Positions 1 to 11,948 of a stretch of 58,931 nucleotides of DNA are shown here, piece after piece (position 1 is the first letter of the stretch; every line of letters starts with the position of its first letter). The notes below the pieces were generated by a model. It did not search any database. It was not told where the DNA came from and worked only from the letters and a program-made list of their open reading frames with translations. Source of the DNA: Planctomycetota bacterium (GTDB taxonomy: Bacteria > Planctomycetota > Planctomycetia > Planctomycetales > Planctomycetaceae); the NCBI GenBank assembly GCA_014584345.1, contig JACTNB010000015.1, positions 1-58,931 on the forward strand, in the 5' to 3' direction. The translations under genes and the position numbers were made by a program.

Positions 1-162
1 TATCGCATAGGGTTACAGCTCGTGTTGCCCGTTGACCACATGATGCAAAAACGCCACGGTCGCGGAATCTCGCAACTCGGGCTTTACCGGGAAGCGGCAC
101 AACTGATAAGAAAGGGGAGTAATTTCGGCGTAATCCCCGTCATCGCGGGTGTTTCCGGGTGA
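1..162 (+). CDS. possible 3' end of a CDS cut by the window edge
   Basis: The first forward frame is open from base 1 for 53 codons to a TGA at 160-162, while the other two forward frames close within about 35 bases. The encoded tail ends in a hydrophobic stretch reading FGVIPVIAGVSG. I recognise no family. An open run this short occurs by chance in GC-rich DNA, so this is only a candidate C-terminus of a gene starting outside the window. Confidence 0.25.
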   Translation, partial: YRIGLQLVLPVDHMMQKRHGRGISQLGLYREAAQLIRKGSNFGVIPVIAGVSG

Positions 163-214
163 GTGGCCGGATCTGGTCCTCGGGGATGTCGACTGATTTC
201 AGAAAGGTGAATCG

Positions 215-562
215 GTGGTAGAGACCTTCCATTTATGTCTGCTGGCGACGGAGTCAGAGCCTGTTGCGGACGGTCCATCGGGGGTACGGCGGCTGGCTAT
301 CCGGGTGAGAGACTCGGATTCAAGCACGCTAGTCTCCCCCTCCGTTAAACGAACACCCGGTTTGTTATTGAGCCTGTTGGTATGTCTGCTGCTGGGAATT
401 ACGGGATGCAGCAACAGCCGCCTCCCGGGAGGCGGCTTGACCCTGTTCTCTGGCCAGGGAGTGGCCGGACAATGGGAACCAGACGTCGATTACGAAGCAG
501 AACAGGCGGAATTGGACAAGGAAAAGTCCTCTCGGGCGGCGAAGTCGCCCGCTCCGAAATAG
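215..562 (+). CDS. small putative lipoprotein
   Basis: The open frame contains a run of hydrophobic residues ending in a lipobox-like LGITGC, followed by a short hydrophilic tail rich in Glu, Lys and Ala. This suggests a small exported lipoprotein. The start is unclear. GTG at 215 has a good upstream AAAGGTGA ribosome site but would put about 60 residues before the lipobox. GTG at 305 would give a normal signal peptide with a KR n-region but has no obvious ribosome site. No family is recognised. It precedes another small lipoprotein and an MMPL exporter on the same strand. Confidence 0.5.
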   Translation: MVETFHLCLLATESEPVADGPSGVRRLAIRVRDSDSSTLVSPSVKRTPGLLLSLLVCLLLGITGCSNSRLPGGGLTLFSGQGVAGQWEPDVDYEAEQAELDKEKSSRAAKSPAPK

Positions 563-606
563 CCGCAACCTCTCACTTGTGACAACAATTTGACAAGGGA
601 TTCACC

Positions 607-999
607 ATGGCAGGGACGCCAGGGAACATTACTCCATCTCGCAGACAGCCGGGCGTATTGTTGTGTTTGTGTTTGGTGTTGTCTTCGGGCTGTGAAATGG
701 GCCGCACGATGTTTGAATACAGCAGTGGTGGCACCCCCTGGATCGGAATCGATCTGTTGCCACGTCGAAAATCACCCACCACAATTCGTCATACGCCCGT
801 TCCTGGTTCAGGCAAGCAGAAGGGGCAAGCGGGCGATGTGCACCTGGTGGAGCATGAGCAGGGGGAACCGAGCGAATTTAAGAAAAAACCCTTGCGGCTG
901 AACCTTCCCGCAAGTCGCGAGACACTCCAGGCGACCCGTTTTTCCGCCACGCGGGATGTTGATTTTTCAGTGTCGTCCTTCACGGAGACAAGATTTTAG
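607..999 (+). CDS. small putative lipoprotein
   Basis: About 130 residues. A basic n-region (RRQPG) precedes a hydrophobic segment and a lipobox LVLSSGC near residue 29, so the product is probably exported and lipidated. The mature part is hydrophilic with no recognisable domain. The ATG at 607 follows AAGGGA at good spacing. It lies 44 bases after the preceding lipoprotein and 91 bases before the MMPL exporter, so the three may be co-transcribed. The function is unknown; lipoproteins next to RND/MMPL pumps sometimes act as partners, but nothing in the sequence proves this. Confidence 0.6.
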   Translation: MAGTPGNITPSRRQPGVLLCLCLVLSSGCEMGRTMFEYSSGGTPWIGIDLLPRRKSPTTIRHTPVPGSGKQKGQAGDVHLVEHEQGEPSEFKKKPLRLNLPASRETLQATRFSATRDVDFSVSSFTETRF

Positions 1000-1090
1000 G
1001 TTCGTCGCGCGAACTGCCCTTCCTGCGGAACAGTCGTTGTCTGCCGCAACATTGTTTCCGACCCGACCAGGTTGAACTGGGAATTTCTCT

Positions 1091-4000
1091 GTGAACACGA
1101 AGTTACAATTGCTTGGCCGAGTCACTACCCGAGTGGCCACGCATCCCCGCAAGGCACTGGCACTGGCATTGATGGTGGTGGCCATCAGCGCGGTGCTCGC
1201 CCTGTCGAGCCTGACGTTCAAATCCGATCGTAGCGACCTGATCAGTCCCGAGGCGGAATTTCATCGGCGCTACCTCGAATTTTGCGAGCGTTTTCGCGAG
1301 ACGAACGAGTTGCTCATCTTGCTCGAAAGCTCCGACGAGCCTCAGTTGCTGGCTGCCCGCGACTGGCTGGTCGATGAACTGAACGCACGCGAGACCCTGT
1401 TTGAAAATACGATGGTTCATTCGTCGCTGGAGGCCTGGCGGAACTCGGCCGATGCCAGCGTAGGGCAGCGCGTGACCACCCTGGGACAACACTACGGTCT
1501 GGCCCGCGCGGTTCAGGAGCGTCCCGCGCAGGGGACTCCACTCGAAGTCTTCCTGCACGCAGCCCAGGCGGAGATTGAAGCACGGGCCAGCGAGGAGGCC
1601 ATCACGGCATCGCGAGACGCGGAGACACCCGGCGGACTGGACATCGCCAGTCGCGTGATGGGATCGATGGAACAGGCGTTGCAGGCGATCGATTTTTCGT
1701 TCCAGCGTTATTTTCCCGAAAAGCAAGTCGAGAACGAGGATTTCTGGAAATCCTACCTTAACCCCGAGGCTCGGAATTCCACCGTCTTCACCCGCGGTGC
1801 GAGGACATCGGAGGATGTTGCCAGCCTGGACCAGAGTGATCGGGCCTCGAGTAGTGTCTCGCTGGATACCCAGGAATTGGTGACAGTCGTCCCCTTGCAG
1901 TCCGGTCGCAATTCTGGCGGCGAGAAGTATGCGGAAAACCTGCGCGAACTGGAACTGCTGCTGGTCGCGGCCCGGCAGCGTTTTCCCGAGACGACGTTGG
2001 GGGTGACGGGAATTCCCCAGCTTGAACACGAGGAAATGGCCCGTTCCCAACGCGACATGGCCATTTCCTCGCTGGTCTCCTTCGCAGGCGTGGTGCTGTT
2101 GCTACTGTTCGGATTTCGGGGCTTCCTGATGCCCTTGGCCTGTTGCCTCACGCTGGCGTGCAGCATGATCTGGACGCTCGGATACACGACGCTTGCAGTG
2201 GGGCACCTCAACATTTTGTCGATGGCATTCGCCGCGATTCTGGTCGGTTTGGGGATCGACTTTGGCATCCATTTGTTGTCGAGTTATCAGGGATATCGCC
2301 AGCAAGGGGTTCCGCGGATTCGGGCGCTCGGCTTGGCCAGCGACACCGTGGGGAAGGGGATTATCACAGCCGCCGTCACCACCGCGGTCGCATTCTTGTG
2401 CGCGGGTTTGACCGACTTCCCAGGCGTGGCGGAATTAGGACTCATTGCAGGCGGAGGCGTGCTGTTGGCGGCCGCGACAACGTTTCTGGTGTTCCCCGCG
2501 ATCGTGGCCCTCATGGGCGCGGCGGCGGACCGGGAAGTGCTGGCGGGTTCCCTGGGCAGTCGACAGGGGTTGATGGCATCGGCCTTGTCCGCCGAACCCT
2601 TGCGGAAGTTCATTGCGTTTCGTCCCGCGATCACCCTGCTGATTCTGCTGGGGCCGATCCTTGCGATTTCCTGGCAGGCCTGGGACTGGGACGAGCAGGG
2701 TTGGGAGTGTCGAGTTAAATACGATGCGAACCTGCTCAACATGCAGCCGAAACACCTGCCTGCCGTTTCCACGCAGCAAAAATTGCAGGCCGGACACGAA
2801 GCCGACGTGCTGTATGCCGTCACCTGGTATCCCTCGCGGGAACAGGCCTCTCGGCAGGCAGAACAGTTTCGTCGCTTGCCCACGGTGGGAAAGGTGACCG
2901 AACTGGCCTCGCAGAAACAGGTGGATGTCTCGGGGCAACTCCCCGCGGAGGTGGTGGAACTGCTCGAGGCAACGGACCGACTTGCCCCTCCACCCGGACC
3001 GTCACTGCCACATAATCCCGCGCGGGTGGGAGGGATGCTGGAAGGCGTGCTGGGCCAACTCGAACACGCTTCGGGAGTGCAGGAAACCCAGTTGCGTCTG
3101 CAACTGGATCATTTTCTGGATCGCTACTCCCTGCAACCCTTCGAGGTGCAGATGCGGATCATGGAGGCGACCGAACAGCAGTTGTTGCGATCCCTGTGGT
3201 CGGAGATTCGCCTGCATGTGACGGAACTGCGCAAGGAACTCGCCTGGCATCAGGAAATGAGCCAGATTCTCTCGGCCCGCTTTCATAACGACCAGGGAGA
3301 CTGGCTGGTGCAGATTCATCCCCGCTTCGATATCTGGGATGATCGCGGGTTGGCGGAATTCGTGAGTGAAATCCGAGAAGTGGACCCGCAGGTTACCGGG
3401 ACCCCCATCCAGAATTTCGAAGCCTCGCGGCAGTTGAAGAACAGCTATCTTAATGCGGCCTTGTACGCCGCGTTGGCAATCGTGCTGGTCGTTATGGTGG
3501 ATGTCACTCGTGTTGCGACGATCGTCAAGGCTTGGCTGCTGTCGGCACTGGCGGTTTCCTGCATGCTCGTGACTAAAATCGTGGCCTTCGACGCGGACCT
3601 AACCCAGATCCATCCGTTACAACCTTTTCTGGCCTTTCTGGGTTGCGTCTTGCTGGTCAGCCTGATGATTGAACGCAGGCAATGCGTAATTGGATTGCTG
3701 GCATTGCTGCCCCCCATCGTGGGGGCGATGTTGTTGCTGGGGTTGATGTCTGTATTCCAGCTGCAGTTTACCCCCGCGAATCTGATTGCGTTGCCCCTGG
3801 TGATGGGGATCGGCATCGACGATGGCGTGCACGTGATTCACGATTTCCGGCGTACGCGCCGGCGGTATCATATGTCGGCCAATACGTGGCGAGCCCTGGT
3901 GTTGACCACGCTCACCTCGGTGATCGGGTTCGGTTCGCTGTCGATCGCCTCGCATCGCGGCCTGGCGGGATTGGGGATCGTGGTGGTAGTGGGAATCACG

Positions 4001-4162
4001 AGTTGCCTGTTTGCGTCGGTGGTCATTTTGCCAGCGGTGTTGTCGTTGCTGTCGGGGCCCCGTACGAGTCCTGTCGAAGAGCAGGAGGAGGTCAATGTGC
4101 ATCGCTTTCCCGGAAGTTACCGGACACACGAACAACAGACCTCAAAACGCTGGGCCGCTTGA
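1091..4162 (+). CDS. MMPL/RND-family exporter (HpnN-like)
   Basis: 1023 residues with the two-fold RND permease plan: an N-terminal transmembrane helix, a large periplasmic loop, a membrane block carrying GLGIDFGIH, a second periplasmic loop, and a second block carrying GIGIDDGVH. The paired G(L/I)GID(F/D)G motifs and about 12 predicted helices place it in the MMPL/RND superfamily. These proteins use the proton gradient to export lipids or other hydrophobic molecules. The N-terminal pattern resembles hopanoid-transporter HpnN proteins, but no hopanoid gene is present here, so the substrate is open. The start is GTG. Two small lipoproteins lie just upstream on the same strand. Confidence 0.85.
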   Translation: MNTKLQLLGRVTTRVATHPRKALALALMVVAISAVLALSSLTFKSDRSDLISPEAEFHRRYLEFCERFRETNELLILLESSDEPQLLAARDWLVDELNARETLFENTMVHSSLEAWRNSADASVGQRVTTLGQHYGLARAVQERPAQGTPLEVFLHAAQAEIEARASEEAITASRDAETPGGLDIASRVMGSMEQALQAIDFSFQRYFPEKQVENEDFWKSYLNPEARNSTVFTRGARTSEDVASLDQSDRASSSVSLDTQELVTVVPLQSGRNSGGEKYAENLRELELLLVAARQRFPETTLGVTGIPQLEHEEMARSQRDMAISSLVSFAGVVLLLLFGFRGFLMPLACCLTLACSMIWTLGYTTLAVGHLNILSMAFAAILVGLGIDFGIHLLSSYQGYRQQGVPRIRALGLASDTVGKGIITAAVTTAVAFLCAGLTDFPGVAELGLIAGGGVLLAAATTFLVFPAIVALMGAAADREVLAGSLGSRQGLMASALSAEPLRKFIAFRPAITLLILLGPILAISWQAWDWDEQGWECRVKYDANLLNMQPKHLPAVSTQQKLQAGHEADVLYAVTWYPSREQASRQAEQFRRLPTVGKVTELASQKQVDVSGQLPAEVVELLEATDRLAPPPGPSLPHNPARVGGMLEGVLGQLEHASGVQETQLRLQLDHFLDRYSLQPFEVQMRIMEATEQQLLRSLWSEIRLHVTELRKELAWHQEMSQILSARFHNDQGDWLVQIHPRFDIWDDRGLAEFVSEIREVDPQVTGTPIQNFEASRQLKNSYLNAALYAALAIVLVVMVDVTRVATIVKAWLLSALAVSCMLVTKIVAFDADLTQIHPLQPFLAFLGCVLLVSLMIERRQCVIGLLALLPPIVGAMLLLGLMSVFQLQFTPANLIALPLVMGIGIDDGVHVIHDFRRTRRRYHMSANTWRALVLTTLTSVIGFGSLSIASHRGLAGLGIVVVVGITSCLFASVVILPAVLSLLSGPRTSPVEEQEEVNVHRFPGSYRTHEQQTSKRWAA

Positions 4163-4584
4163 GGGGCAACCCCGCACCGCCCGAAAAGTGAACGTATGGC
4201 AACCTTCCTGTCTTCCGGGAAAAGGGGGATGGGCAGAGGCTGTGAATGATTTGATCGCGGAGGTGATTTGCCACTCTATGTAGTGGTTCTGTTGCCGAGT
4301 GGATACCTCATACATGGTACGCATAGCGTACCTTACGAAAAAATTCACGGCCTGACAGCGTGCCCCGTGAATCATTCACAGCATGGCAGGGAGGAGGGCA
4401 AATTCGACTTACTGCATAGGGGAAAATACCTGTAGTCGTGAGAAGCGCGGAACAGGGCTTAATATCTGTAACGGTTCTGCCGATTCTAAAGCATGATGGA
4501 AGGAGGAGAATCGCAAATCCCCAACCAGATCTTTTCGCCCCCTCCCTACGCCAGACAGCAGTCTGAACATCACGGAGAGAGAGT
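4163..4584. other. intergenic region with operator-like palindromes
   Basis: No gene is seen in these 422 bases. It holds GGTACGC-ATA-GCGTACC at 4316-4332, the palindrome GTGAATCATTCAC at 4367-4379, and an 11-base inverted pair CTGTGAATGAT (4240-4250) and ATCATTCACAG (4371-4381). No U-run follows these, so they look more like protein-binding sites or an RNA fold than a simple terminator. Confidence 0.4.
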
Positions 4585-4809
4585 ATGCCCGCGGATAATC
4601 CAAATCCTCTGCCCCAGTTCGTGATCACCATGGAAGGGGATATTCTGGGGCAGGATACGCCGGAAAATCGGGACCTGGTCCGTCGTATCCATGCCTGTGT
4701 AAATGCCTGTGAAGGGATCTCTACGGAGGAACTCGAACGAGGGATTATTAAGGATATGTGTCAGGTCATGGGACAGGTGATCCCTATTTTGCAGCAGAAA
4801 GTTGCCTGA
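4585..4809 (+). CDS. small acidic hypothetical protein
   Basis: 74 residues, starting at ATG 4585 with GGAGAGAG upstream at suitable spacing. There is no signal peptide or membrane helix. The sequence is mostly charged and helical, with three cysteines (ACVNAC near residue 37 and DMCQVM near 58). I recognise no family. The good ribosome site and an uninterrupted frame in an otherwise empty stretch support a real gene. It converges on the EF-G gene, with only 21 bases between the stops. Confidence 0.6.
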   Translation: MPADNPNPLPQFVITMEGDILGQDTPENRDLVRRIHACVNACEGISTEELERGIIKDMCQVMGQVIPILQQKVA

Positions 4810-4830
4810 CAAACTCGGATTGCAGGCTCG

Positions 4831-6915
<2,085 letters not shown>

Positions 6916-7230
6916 GGTGGCTATGGTTTCAGGTGTACATGTTTTGTCTGTGCGAGGGGGCTCCCCTCTTCCAGCCGCATCATAGGTTTGTTCCCTGGGA
7001 CTGTGTAGTCAGAAACAAAGGGGTGGCGGTTCGTGCTGACACGGGGAGGAGCGTTTTTTGGGCAACCCCGTCCCCCGTACCGCATGCACAATCGTTACAG
7101 GAGACATTTCCTGGGGATTCCTGCCGACCGTGCCCGGACCAGAACCGCAGTTTATGCATCGCGCGGTATGCTAACAACGGGCACCATGTGTGCATGTTTT
7201 GTGGACTAATTGCCGATTTCGGGAAGAATC
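6916..7230. other. divergent intergenic region
   Basis: These 315 bases lie between the divergent EF-G paralog and secreted-protein genes and must hold both promoters. I see no clear -35/-10 pair, hairpin or small gene. A GGAAGA ribosome site sits just before ATG 7231. Confidence 0.5.
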
Positions 7231-8346
7231 ATGGTCTTACGCCCCATCACGAGGGAATGGTTACTGGTACTGGGATTGCTGTTTCCGGCAGGCTGCGCCG
7301 ACGAGTCCTCCCAGGTCTCGGGTCCCTCCGCGCCGGTCTGGTATGAACCGACTCCCCGAGAGGGTGAACAGGCCGCATTTCCCAGGGAGAGCCTGCCGGA
7401 AATCGATGCCATCGCGGTGACTCCTGTCGCGACACCCGTTTCCCAGGCGACGGATGGGAAATATGGGATTGGAGCTTCACTCTCGGGTTTTCGTCCCTTT
7501 CCCGCGGACGACCCCTGGAATACCGATATCTCTCGGGCGGAAGTCGATCCGCAGTCGTCACAAATCCTGACGTACATTGGACTGGATGGTCATCTGCACC
7601 CCGATTTCGGCTCGGGAACCTGGAATGGGGCTCGCATCGGCATACCTTATATAGTGGTGCCGGGTGATCAGCCCCGTGTCACCGTCAAATACGAAGCCTA
7701 CGGCGACGAAAGCGACCCCGGCCCTTTTCCCTTGCCGTTCAACACGCCTGTCGAAGGGGAGCCTCACGATGAGGGGGATCGACATGCCGTCGTCATCGAT
7801 CGCGATAACTTGAAGCTGTACGAGTTGTTTCGCGCCTTCCCGGTAAACGGCGGTGCCAGTTGGCGCGCGGACAGTGGCGCGATTTTTGATTTGCGCACGA
7901 ATACACAACGTCCCCGCGGTTGGACGAGTGCCGATGCCGCCGGGTTGCCGATTTTCCCGGGGTTGGTCCGCTACGATGAAGTGGGCGAACAGAAGGAAAT
8001 CAAGCATGCCCTCCGATTTACCCTGGCCCGTACCCGCCGTGCTTTTGTGCCGCCTGCCAGCCATTGGGCCAGTTCCCAGGAGCATCCCTTGCTCCCCCCA
8101 CTCGGGATGCGCGTTCGATTGAAGGCCAGTGTCTCGCTGGACGACTACCCGGAATCGGTAAGAGTGATTTTGCAGGCATTAAAGACGTACGGCATGATCC
8201 TGGCGGACAACGGCAGCAACTGGTTTATTTCAGGCTCTCCCGACGAACGCTGGGATAACGACGAACTCCGCCTGCTACGGCGGATCAAGGTGCGTGACCT
8301 GGAAATCCTGAAAATGGAGGGTCTGGTGACTCCCTATACGTTCTGA
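7231..8346 (+). CDS. secreted lipoprotein of an uncharacterised conserved family
   Basis: 371 residues. ATG 7231 is preferred over TTG 7210 because GGAAGA lies at correct spacing and it gives a standard lipoprotein signal ending in LLFPAGC near residue 22. The mature protein opens with a DDPWNTDIS segment and later contains GWTSADAAGLPIFPG, RVRLKAS and YGMILADNGSNWF. I associate this pattern with uncharacterised secreted proteins of bacteria and fungi, but I know of no established function. The density of Trp, Tyr and Gly and the lack of membrane helices fit an extracytoplasmic beta-rich domain. Confidence 0.65.
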   Translation: MVLRPITREWLLVLGLLFPAGCADESSQVSGPSAPVWYEPTPREGEQAAFPRESLPEIDAIAVTPVATPVSQATDGKYGIGASLSGFRPFPADDPWNTDISRAEVDPQSSQILTYIGLDGHLHPDFGSGTWNGARIGIPYIVVPGDQPRVTVKYEAYGDESDPGPFPLPFNTPVEGEPHDEGDRHAVVIDRDNLKLYELFRAFPVNGGASWRADSGAIFDLRTNTQRPRGWTSADAAGLPIFPGLVRYDEVGEQKEIKHALRFTLARTRRAFVPPASHWASSQEHPLLPPLGMRVRLKASVSLDDYPESVRVILQALKTYGMILADNGSNWFISGSPDERWDNDELRLLRRIKVRDLEILKMEGLVTPYTF

Positions 8347-8398
8347 GTCTGGGCAACAAATTTTTTCAGGACCGGGAGCAACGACTGGAATTCGCCAC

Positions 8399-9295
8399 AT
8401 GAAAATTCTCGCAATCAGCAGTCTGGGGGTTAATCATCGCTACGTGCTGGAACAACTGAATTCCATCAGACCCTTTTGTGGCGTGATTCAGCCGACGGGA
8501 CTTCCTCCCGCCCCCCCCACAAGTCGGTTCGCCCGTGTGTGCAAATTGGCGAGGCATCCAGTAGCCTGCCTGACGCATCGCATTCACAATTGGTATCAGG
8601 ATGCACTGCTGCGCCGCATTGAGCAGCGCGCAAGGCAGGAGTTGTTTCCGGGAAGCGATGTCTCTCCCGAAACCTGGCCTGGTCCACGCGTTTGCATCCG
8701 CCGCGACGAGATCAATGGAGCAGCGGCGCGGGAGTGGATTGAAACCGCGCAACCCGATCTGATCATTACCTCGGGATGCCCGATATTGCGGCCGGAACTA
8801 TTTCAATTTCCCCGGCTGGGGACCTTGAATCTGCATTGGGGGATTTCGCCTGCCTATCGTGGCGAACACACGCTGTTCTGGCCGCTTTATTGGGGCGATC
8901 CGGAGGGATTGGGGGTGACTCTCCATCAGATTGACAACAGCATCGATTGCGGCCCGATTCTGGCCCAGGGCTGGCCGGAATTATCTTCCGACGACGACGA
9001 GGCCAGCATTACCATCAAGTCCGCCCGCCTGGCAGCAAAACTCCTGTGTTGTGTTGTCGATCGGATAGAACAAGCGGACGGCATCCACGGCCTGCGTCCG
9101 ACCGAACGTGGTCGGCTCTATCGCCGGCGGGCTCGCTGCTGGCATCACGATGCCCTGCTTCGCGGCAGTCGGCTGACAGGGTTTTCCAGCCTGTCGCCAC
9201 GACCTGTCCGTGAATTTCATGCCCTTCCCGCCACGCGGCCGACTGGACGCGGGGAAGCTGCATTTAGCCAGGCCACTTCCGCTTGTAACGGATGA
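8399..9295 (+). CDS. formyltransferase-family protein
   Basis: 298 residues. The core LNLHWGISPAYRG followed by LHQID and IDCGPIL matches the Asn-His-Asp catalytic triad of the methionyl-tRNA/purine formyltransferase fold that uses 10-formyl-tetrahydrofolate. The C-terminal tRNA-binding OB domain of true Fmt is not evident, and the tail after about residue 225 is short and basic. A sugar-nucleotide or small-amine N-formyltransferase is therefore more likely than Fmt, but the substrate is not shown. It starts at ATG 8399, 52 bases after the preceding gene, so co-transcription is possible. Confidence 0.75.
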   Translation: MKILAISSLGVNHRYVLEQLNSIRPFCGVIQPTGLPPAPPTSRFARVCKLARHPVACLTHRIHNWYQDALLRRIEQRARQELFPGSDVSPETWPGPRVCIRRDEINGAAAREWIETAQPDLIITSGCPILRPELFQFPRLGTLNLHWGISPAYRGEHTLFWPLYWGDPEGLGVTLHQIDNSIDCGPILAQGWPELSSDDDEASITIKSARLAAKLLCCVVDRIEQADGIHGLRPTERGRLYRRRARCWHHDALLRGSRLTGFSSLSPRPVREFHALPATRPTGRGEAAFSQATSACNG

Positions 9296-9536
9296 GGGGA
9301 GCGTAGGCGATGTGCCGGTTGCGCCGGGTGAGTCAATCCGTGTCGGAAAATGGCGGAAAATGACGGAATGTTGACTAAAACCAACATACCCTGCGACAAA
9401 AAGGAATCTAGTGTTTCCTGGGGGTGAAGGAATTCACCTCCACAAGCGGTCTCGGTACAAGACCCGTTCCGGAGTGTGGATTGGATCTGTTTTCCGCCGA
9501 GACTGCCCCTCCTTGTTCGTACTGGCGAAGCGAAAC

Positions 9537-11867
9537 ATGAAATCAAAAAGGGACATCCAGCGCGCTCATTGCGCCACCTTGACGAACTCGCTCAAGATCA
9601 TGCAGGATCGGGATCGTTTCCTGAGGGATTGCCTGGGATCGGTCTGCAATGTTCTGGCGGCAACCTTTGTCGTGGTGATGCTGATCGATTTCTCGCTGAT
9701 AGGGAAGAATCACCCTCCACTGCTCTTGTTTATCGGTTCCTGCACCGCGGCGGGATTTCTAGGGTTGAGCGCCTATGTCAATCGGTATCCGATTTCGCTG
9801 CGGTATGCGAATCCCCTGGCGGTCGTGATCGTCTTGTGCGTGTTGGTGAACCTGTTGGCCCGAGAGATACTGGCCAGTTCGCAACTGAACCTGACGGTAC
9901 TGGCCATGTTCACGCTTTCGCTGGGCGTGTTTTTTCTCTCGACATCCTGGCTGCTGGGAAGTTTACTGGGGACGACGTTGCTGAGTGCCATCGTCATGGG
10001 AAGCCAGCCGAATTGGACTCTTGGGCAATTTCTGCAACTGCAAACCGCGGCGACAATTTTCACGCTGGTGCTGCATATTTTTCGTGTCCGCACGTTTACC
10101 CGCATGAGTGAATTGCGGATCAGCGACGAACTGCGGGCGGAAAAGCTGAAGGAGGCCGTGTCGCAAAGCCGGGAAAATGAAAACAAATTCCGAAGGATAT
10201 CCGAATCGGTCCCCTTCGGGATCTTTCAAGTGAATTCCGAGGGGTTTTGCGAGTATTCGAATAACATCTATCGCAGTTTCTGTGTCTCGGCGGGGCTGAC
10301 CACCATCGAACATCGCTGGGTCGATATCCTGCCCCAAATGGTTCGCGAGGAAATCCACCAGCAGTGGTGCATGGCGGTGGCGGATTTCACCAGTTTCAGC
10401 GGTGTCTACCTCACGCGTACGGTCGCGGGCGAGGATCGCTGGCTGGAGATCCTGGTTACGCCGGTCTTCTCGGATGACGGGGCCGTTTTCGTCGGGACCG
10501 TGGAGGACATCACCGAAAAGAAACGGGCACACGATGAATTGAAGAAAACCGCCGACGACTTACGCATCAGCAAGGAACAACTGGAAAAAAATTCCCAGCG
10601 GTTGCAGGAAGTGGTCGAACAACTGGAGGTCGCCAAGGAAAAAGCCGAGCAGTCCGCTCGCTCGAAAAGTGAATTCCTGGCGAACATGAGCCATGAAATT
10701 CGCACCCCCATGACCGCCATCCTCGGGTATACCGATATCCTGCTGGGAGACGTGGCGGAGAACCCGATGTTCAAGGATTCGCTCAACACCATTAAACGCA
10801 ATGGCGAACATCTGCTGCAGATTATTAACGATATTCTCGATATTTCCAAAATCGAAGCCGGCAAGATGCAGGTGGAAATTATTCCCACCTCGCCCGCTCA
10901 ACTCGTTGCCGATGTGCATAAGTTGTTGTCGGTTCGTGCCCAGGAAAAACAAGTGGAATTGTCCTACGAATTCACGTCCCCCTTGCCGCGGATTATTCAT
11001 ACCGATCCCACGCGATTACGGCAAATCTTGCTGAATTTCGTCAGCAACGCCATCAAGTTCACGCAACGGGGCAGCGTGAAGGTCTCGGCCCGCATTGTGC
11101 CGCCCGTCCCGGGGGAAACCTCCTCGCGGTTGGAATTACGCGTCACGGACAGCGGAATCGGCATGACCCCGGAGCAGTTGAGCCAACTCTTCCAGCCCTT
11201 TACCCAGGCGGACAGTTCGATGTCGCGGCGCTTCGGCGGGACGGGGCTGGGATTGACGATCAGTCAGAGGTTGGCACAGCGACTGGGGGGCGATGTTTCC
11301 GTCGAAAGCACCTTCGGTGTAGGCAGCACCTTCCAGGTGAGCGTACCGGCTGGCGTGATCGACAGGGAAGAGATGCAGGTCGATCCGCAAACCGATTCCG
11401 GCATACTGTCGGCCGTGAAGGCCGTCGTGCCGCCTCCCGCGTTGTTGGCGGAACGCCTCGATTGCCGATTGCTGCTGGCCGAGGATGGATTGGATAACCA
11501 GAAACTGATTTCCTTCCTGCTGAAAAAAGCGGGAGCGGAGGTCACGCTGGCAGTAAACGGGGCCATTGCCGTCGAAAAAACGCTGGAAGCAATACAACAG
11601 GGGCAACCCTATGACGTGATTCTGATGGACATGCAGATGCCCATCATGGATGGGTATACCGCTGCCAGTACGTTACGCGGACATGGCATCCAGACGCCGA
11701 TTATCGCTCTGACGGCTCATGCCATGTCGGGGGATCGCGAAAAATGCCTGGAGGCCGGTTGCAGTGAATTCGCGACGAAACCGATCAATCGACCGATCCT
11801 GATCCAGACGATTCAATCGCAATTGGCAATGGCACGCGGTCAGCAGGCGACGAGCGCAGCGACATAA
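9537..11867 (+). CDS. membrane hybrid sensor histidine kinase
   Basis: 776 residues from ATG 9537; an upstream GTG at 9411 would add 42 residues with no clear ribosome site. Order: about six transmembrane helices (residues 25-180), a short linker, a PAS domain (about 215-335), a coiled coil, and HisKA with MSHEIRTPM (phospho-acceptor about His386). Then comes the HATPase domain with NFVSNAIKF, DSGIGM and GGTGLGL, and a C-terminal receiver with LMDMQMP (phospho-acceptor about Asp698). It probably senses a signal in or at the membrane and passes phosphate internally to the receiver. No partner regulator or Hpt protein is adjacent, so the output is unknown. Confidence 0.92.
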   Translation: MKSKRDIQRAHCATLTNSLKIMQDRDRFLRDCLGSVCNVLAATFVVVMLIDFSLIGKNHPPLLLFIGSCTAAGFLGLSAYVNRYPISLRYANPLAVVIVLCVLVNLLAREILASSQLNLTVLAMFTLSLGVFFLSTSWLLGSLLGTTLLSAIVMGSQPNWTLGQFLQLQTAATIFTLVLHIFRVRTFTRMSELRISDELRAEKLKEAVSQSRENENKFRRISESVPFGIFQVNSEGFCEYSNNIYRSFCVSAGLTTIEHRWVDILPQMVREEIHQQWCMAVADFTSFSGVYLTRTVAGEDRWLEILVTPVFSDDGAVFVGTVEDITEKKRAHDELKKTADDLRISKEQLEKNSQRLQEVVEQLEVAKEKAEQSARSKSEFLANMSHEIRTPMTAILGYTDILLGDVAENPMFKDSLNTIKRNGEHLLQIINDILDISKIEAGKMQVEIIPTSPAQLVADVHKLLSVRAQEKQVELSYEFTSPLPRIIHTDPTRLRQILLNFVSNAIKFTQRGSVKVSARIVPPVPGETSSRLELRVTDSGIGMTPEQLSQLFQPFTQADSSMSRRFGGTGLGLTISQRLAQRLGGDVSVESTFGVGSTFQVSVPAGVIDREEMQVDPQTDSGILSAVKAVVPPPALLAERLDCRLLLAEDGLDNQKLISFLLKKAGAEVTLAVNGAIAVEKTLEAIQQGQPYDVILMDMQMPIMDGYTAASTLRGHGIQTPIIALTAHAMSGDREKCLEAGCSEFATKPINRPILIQTIQSQLAMARGQQATSAAT

Positions 11868-11948
11868 TCCGCGGTGCTCGATGTGGCGAACGTGCCCCTG
11901 CCGGGATTGTGTCACCATCCATTGAAAACCGGGGCTGGCGCCCGAGGT

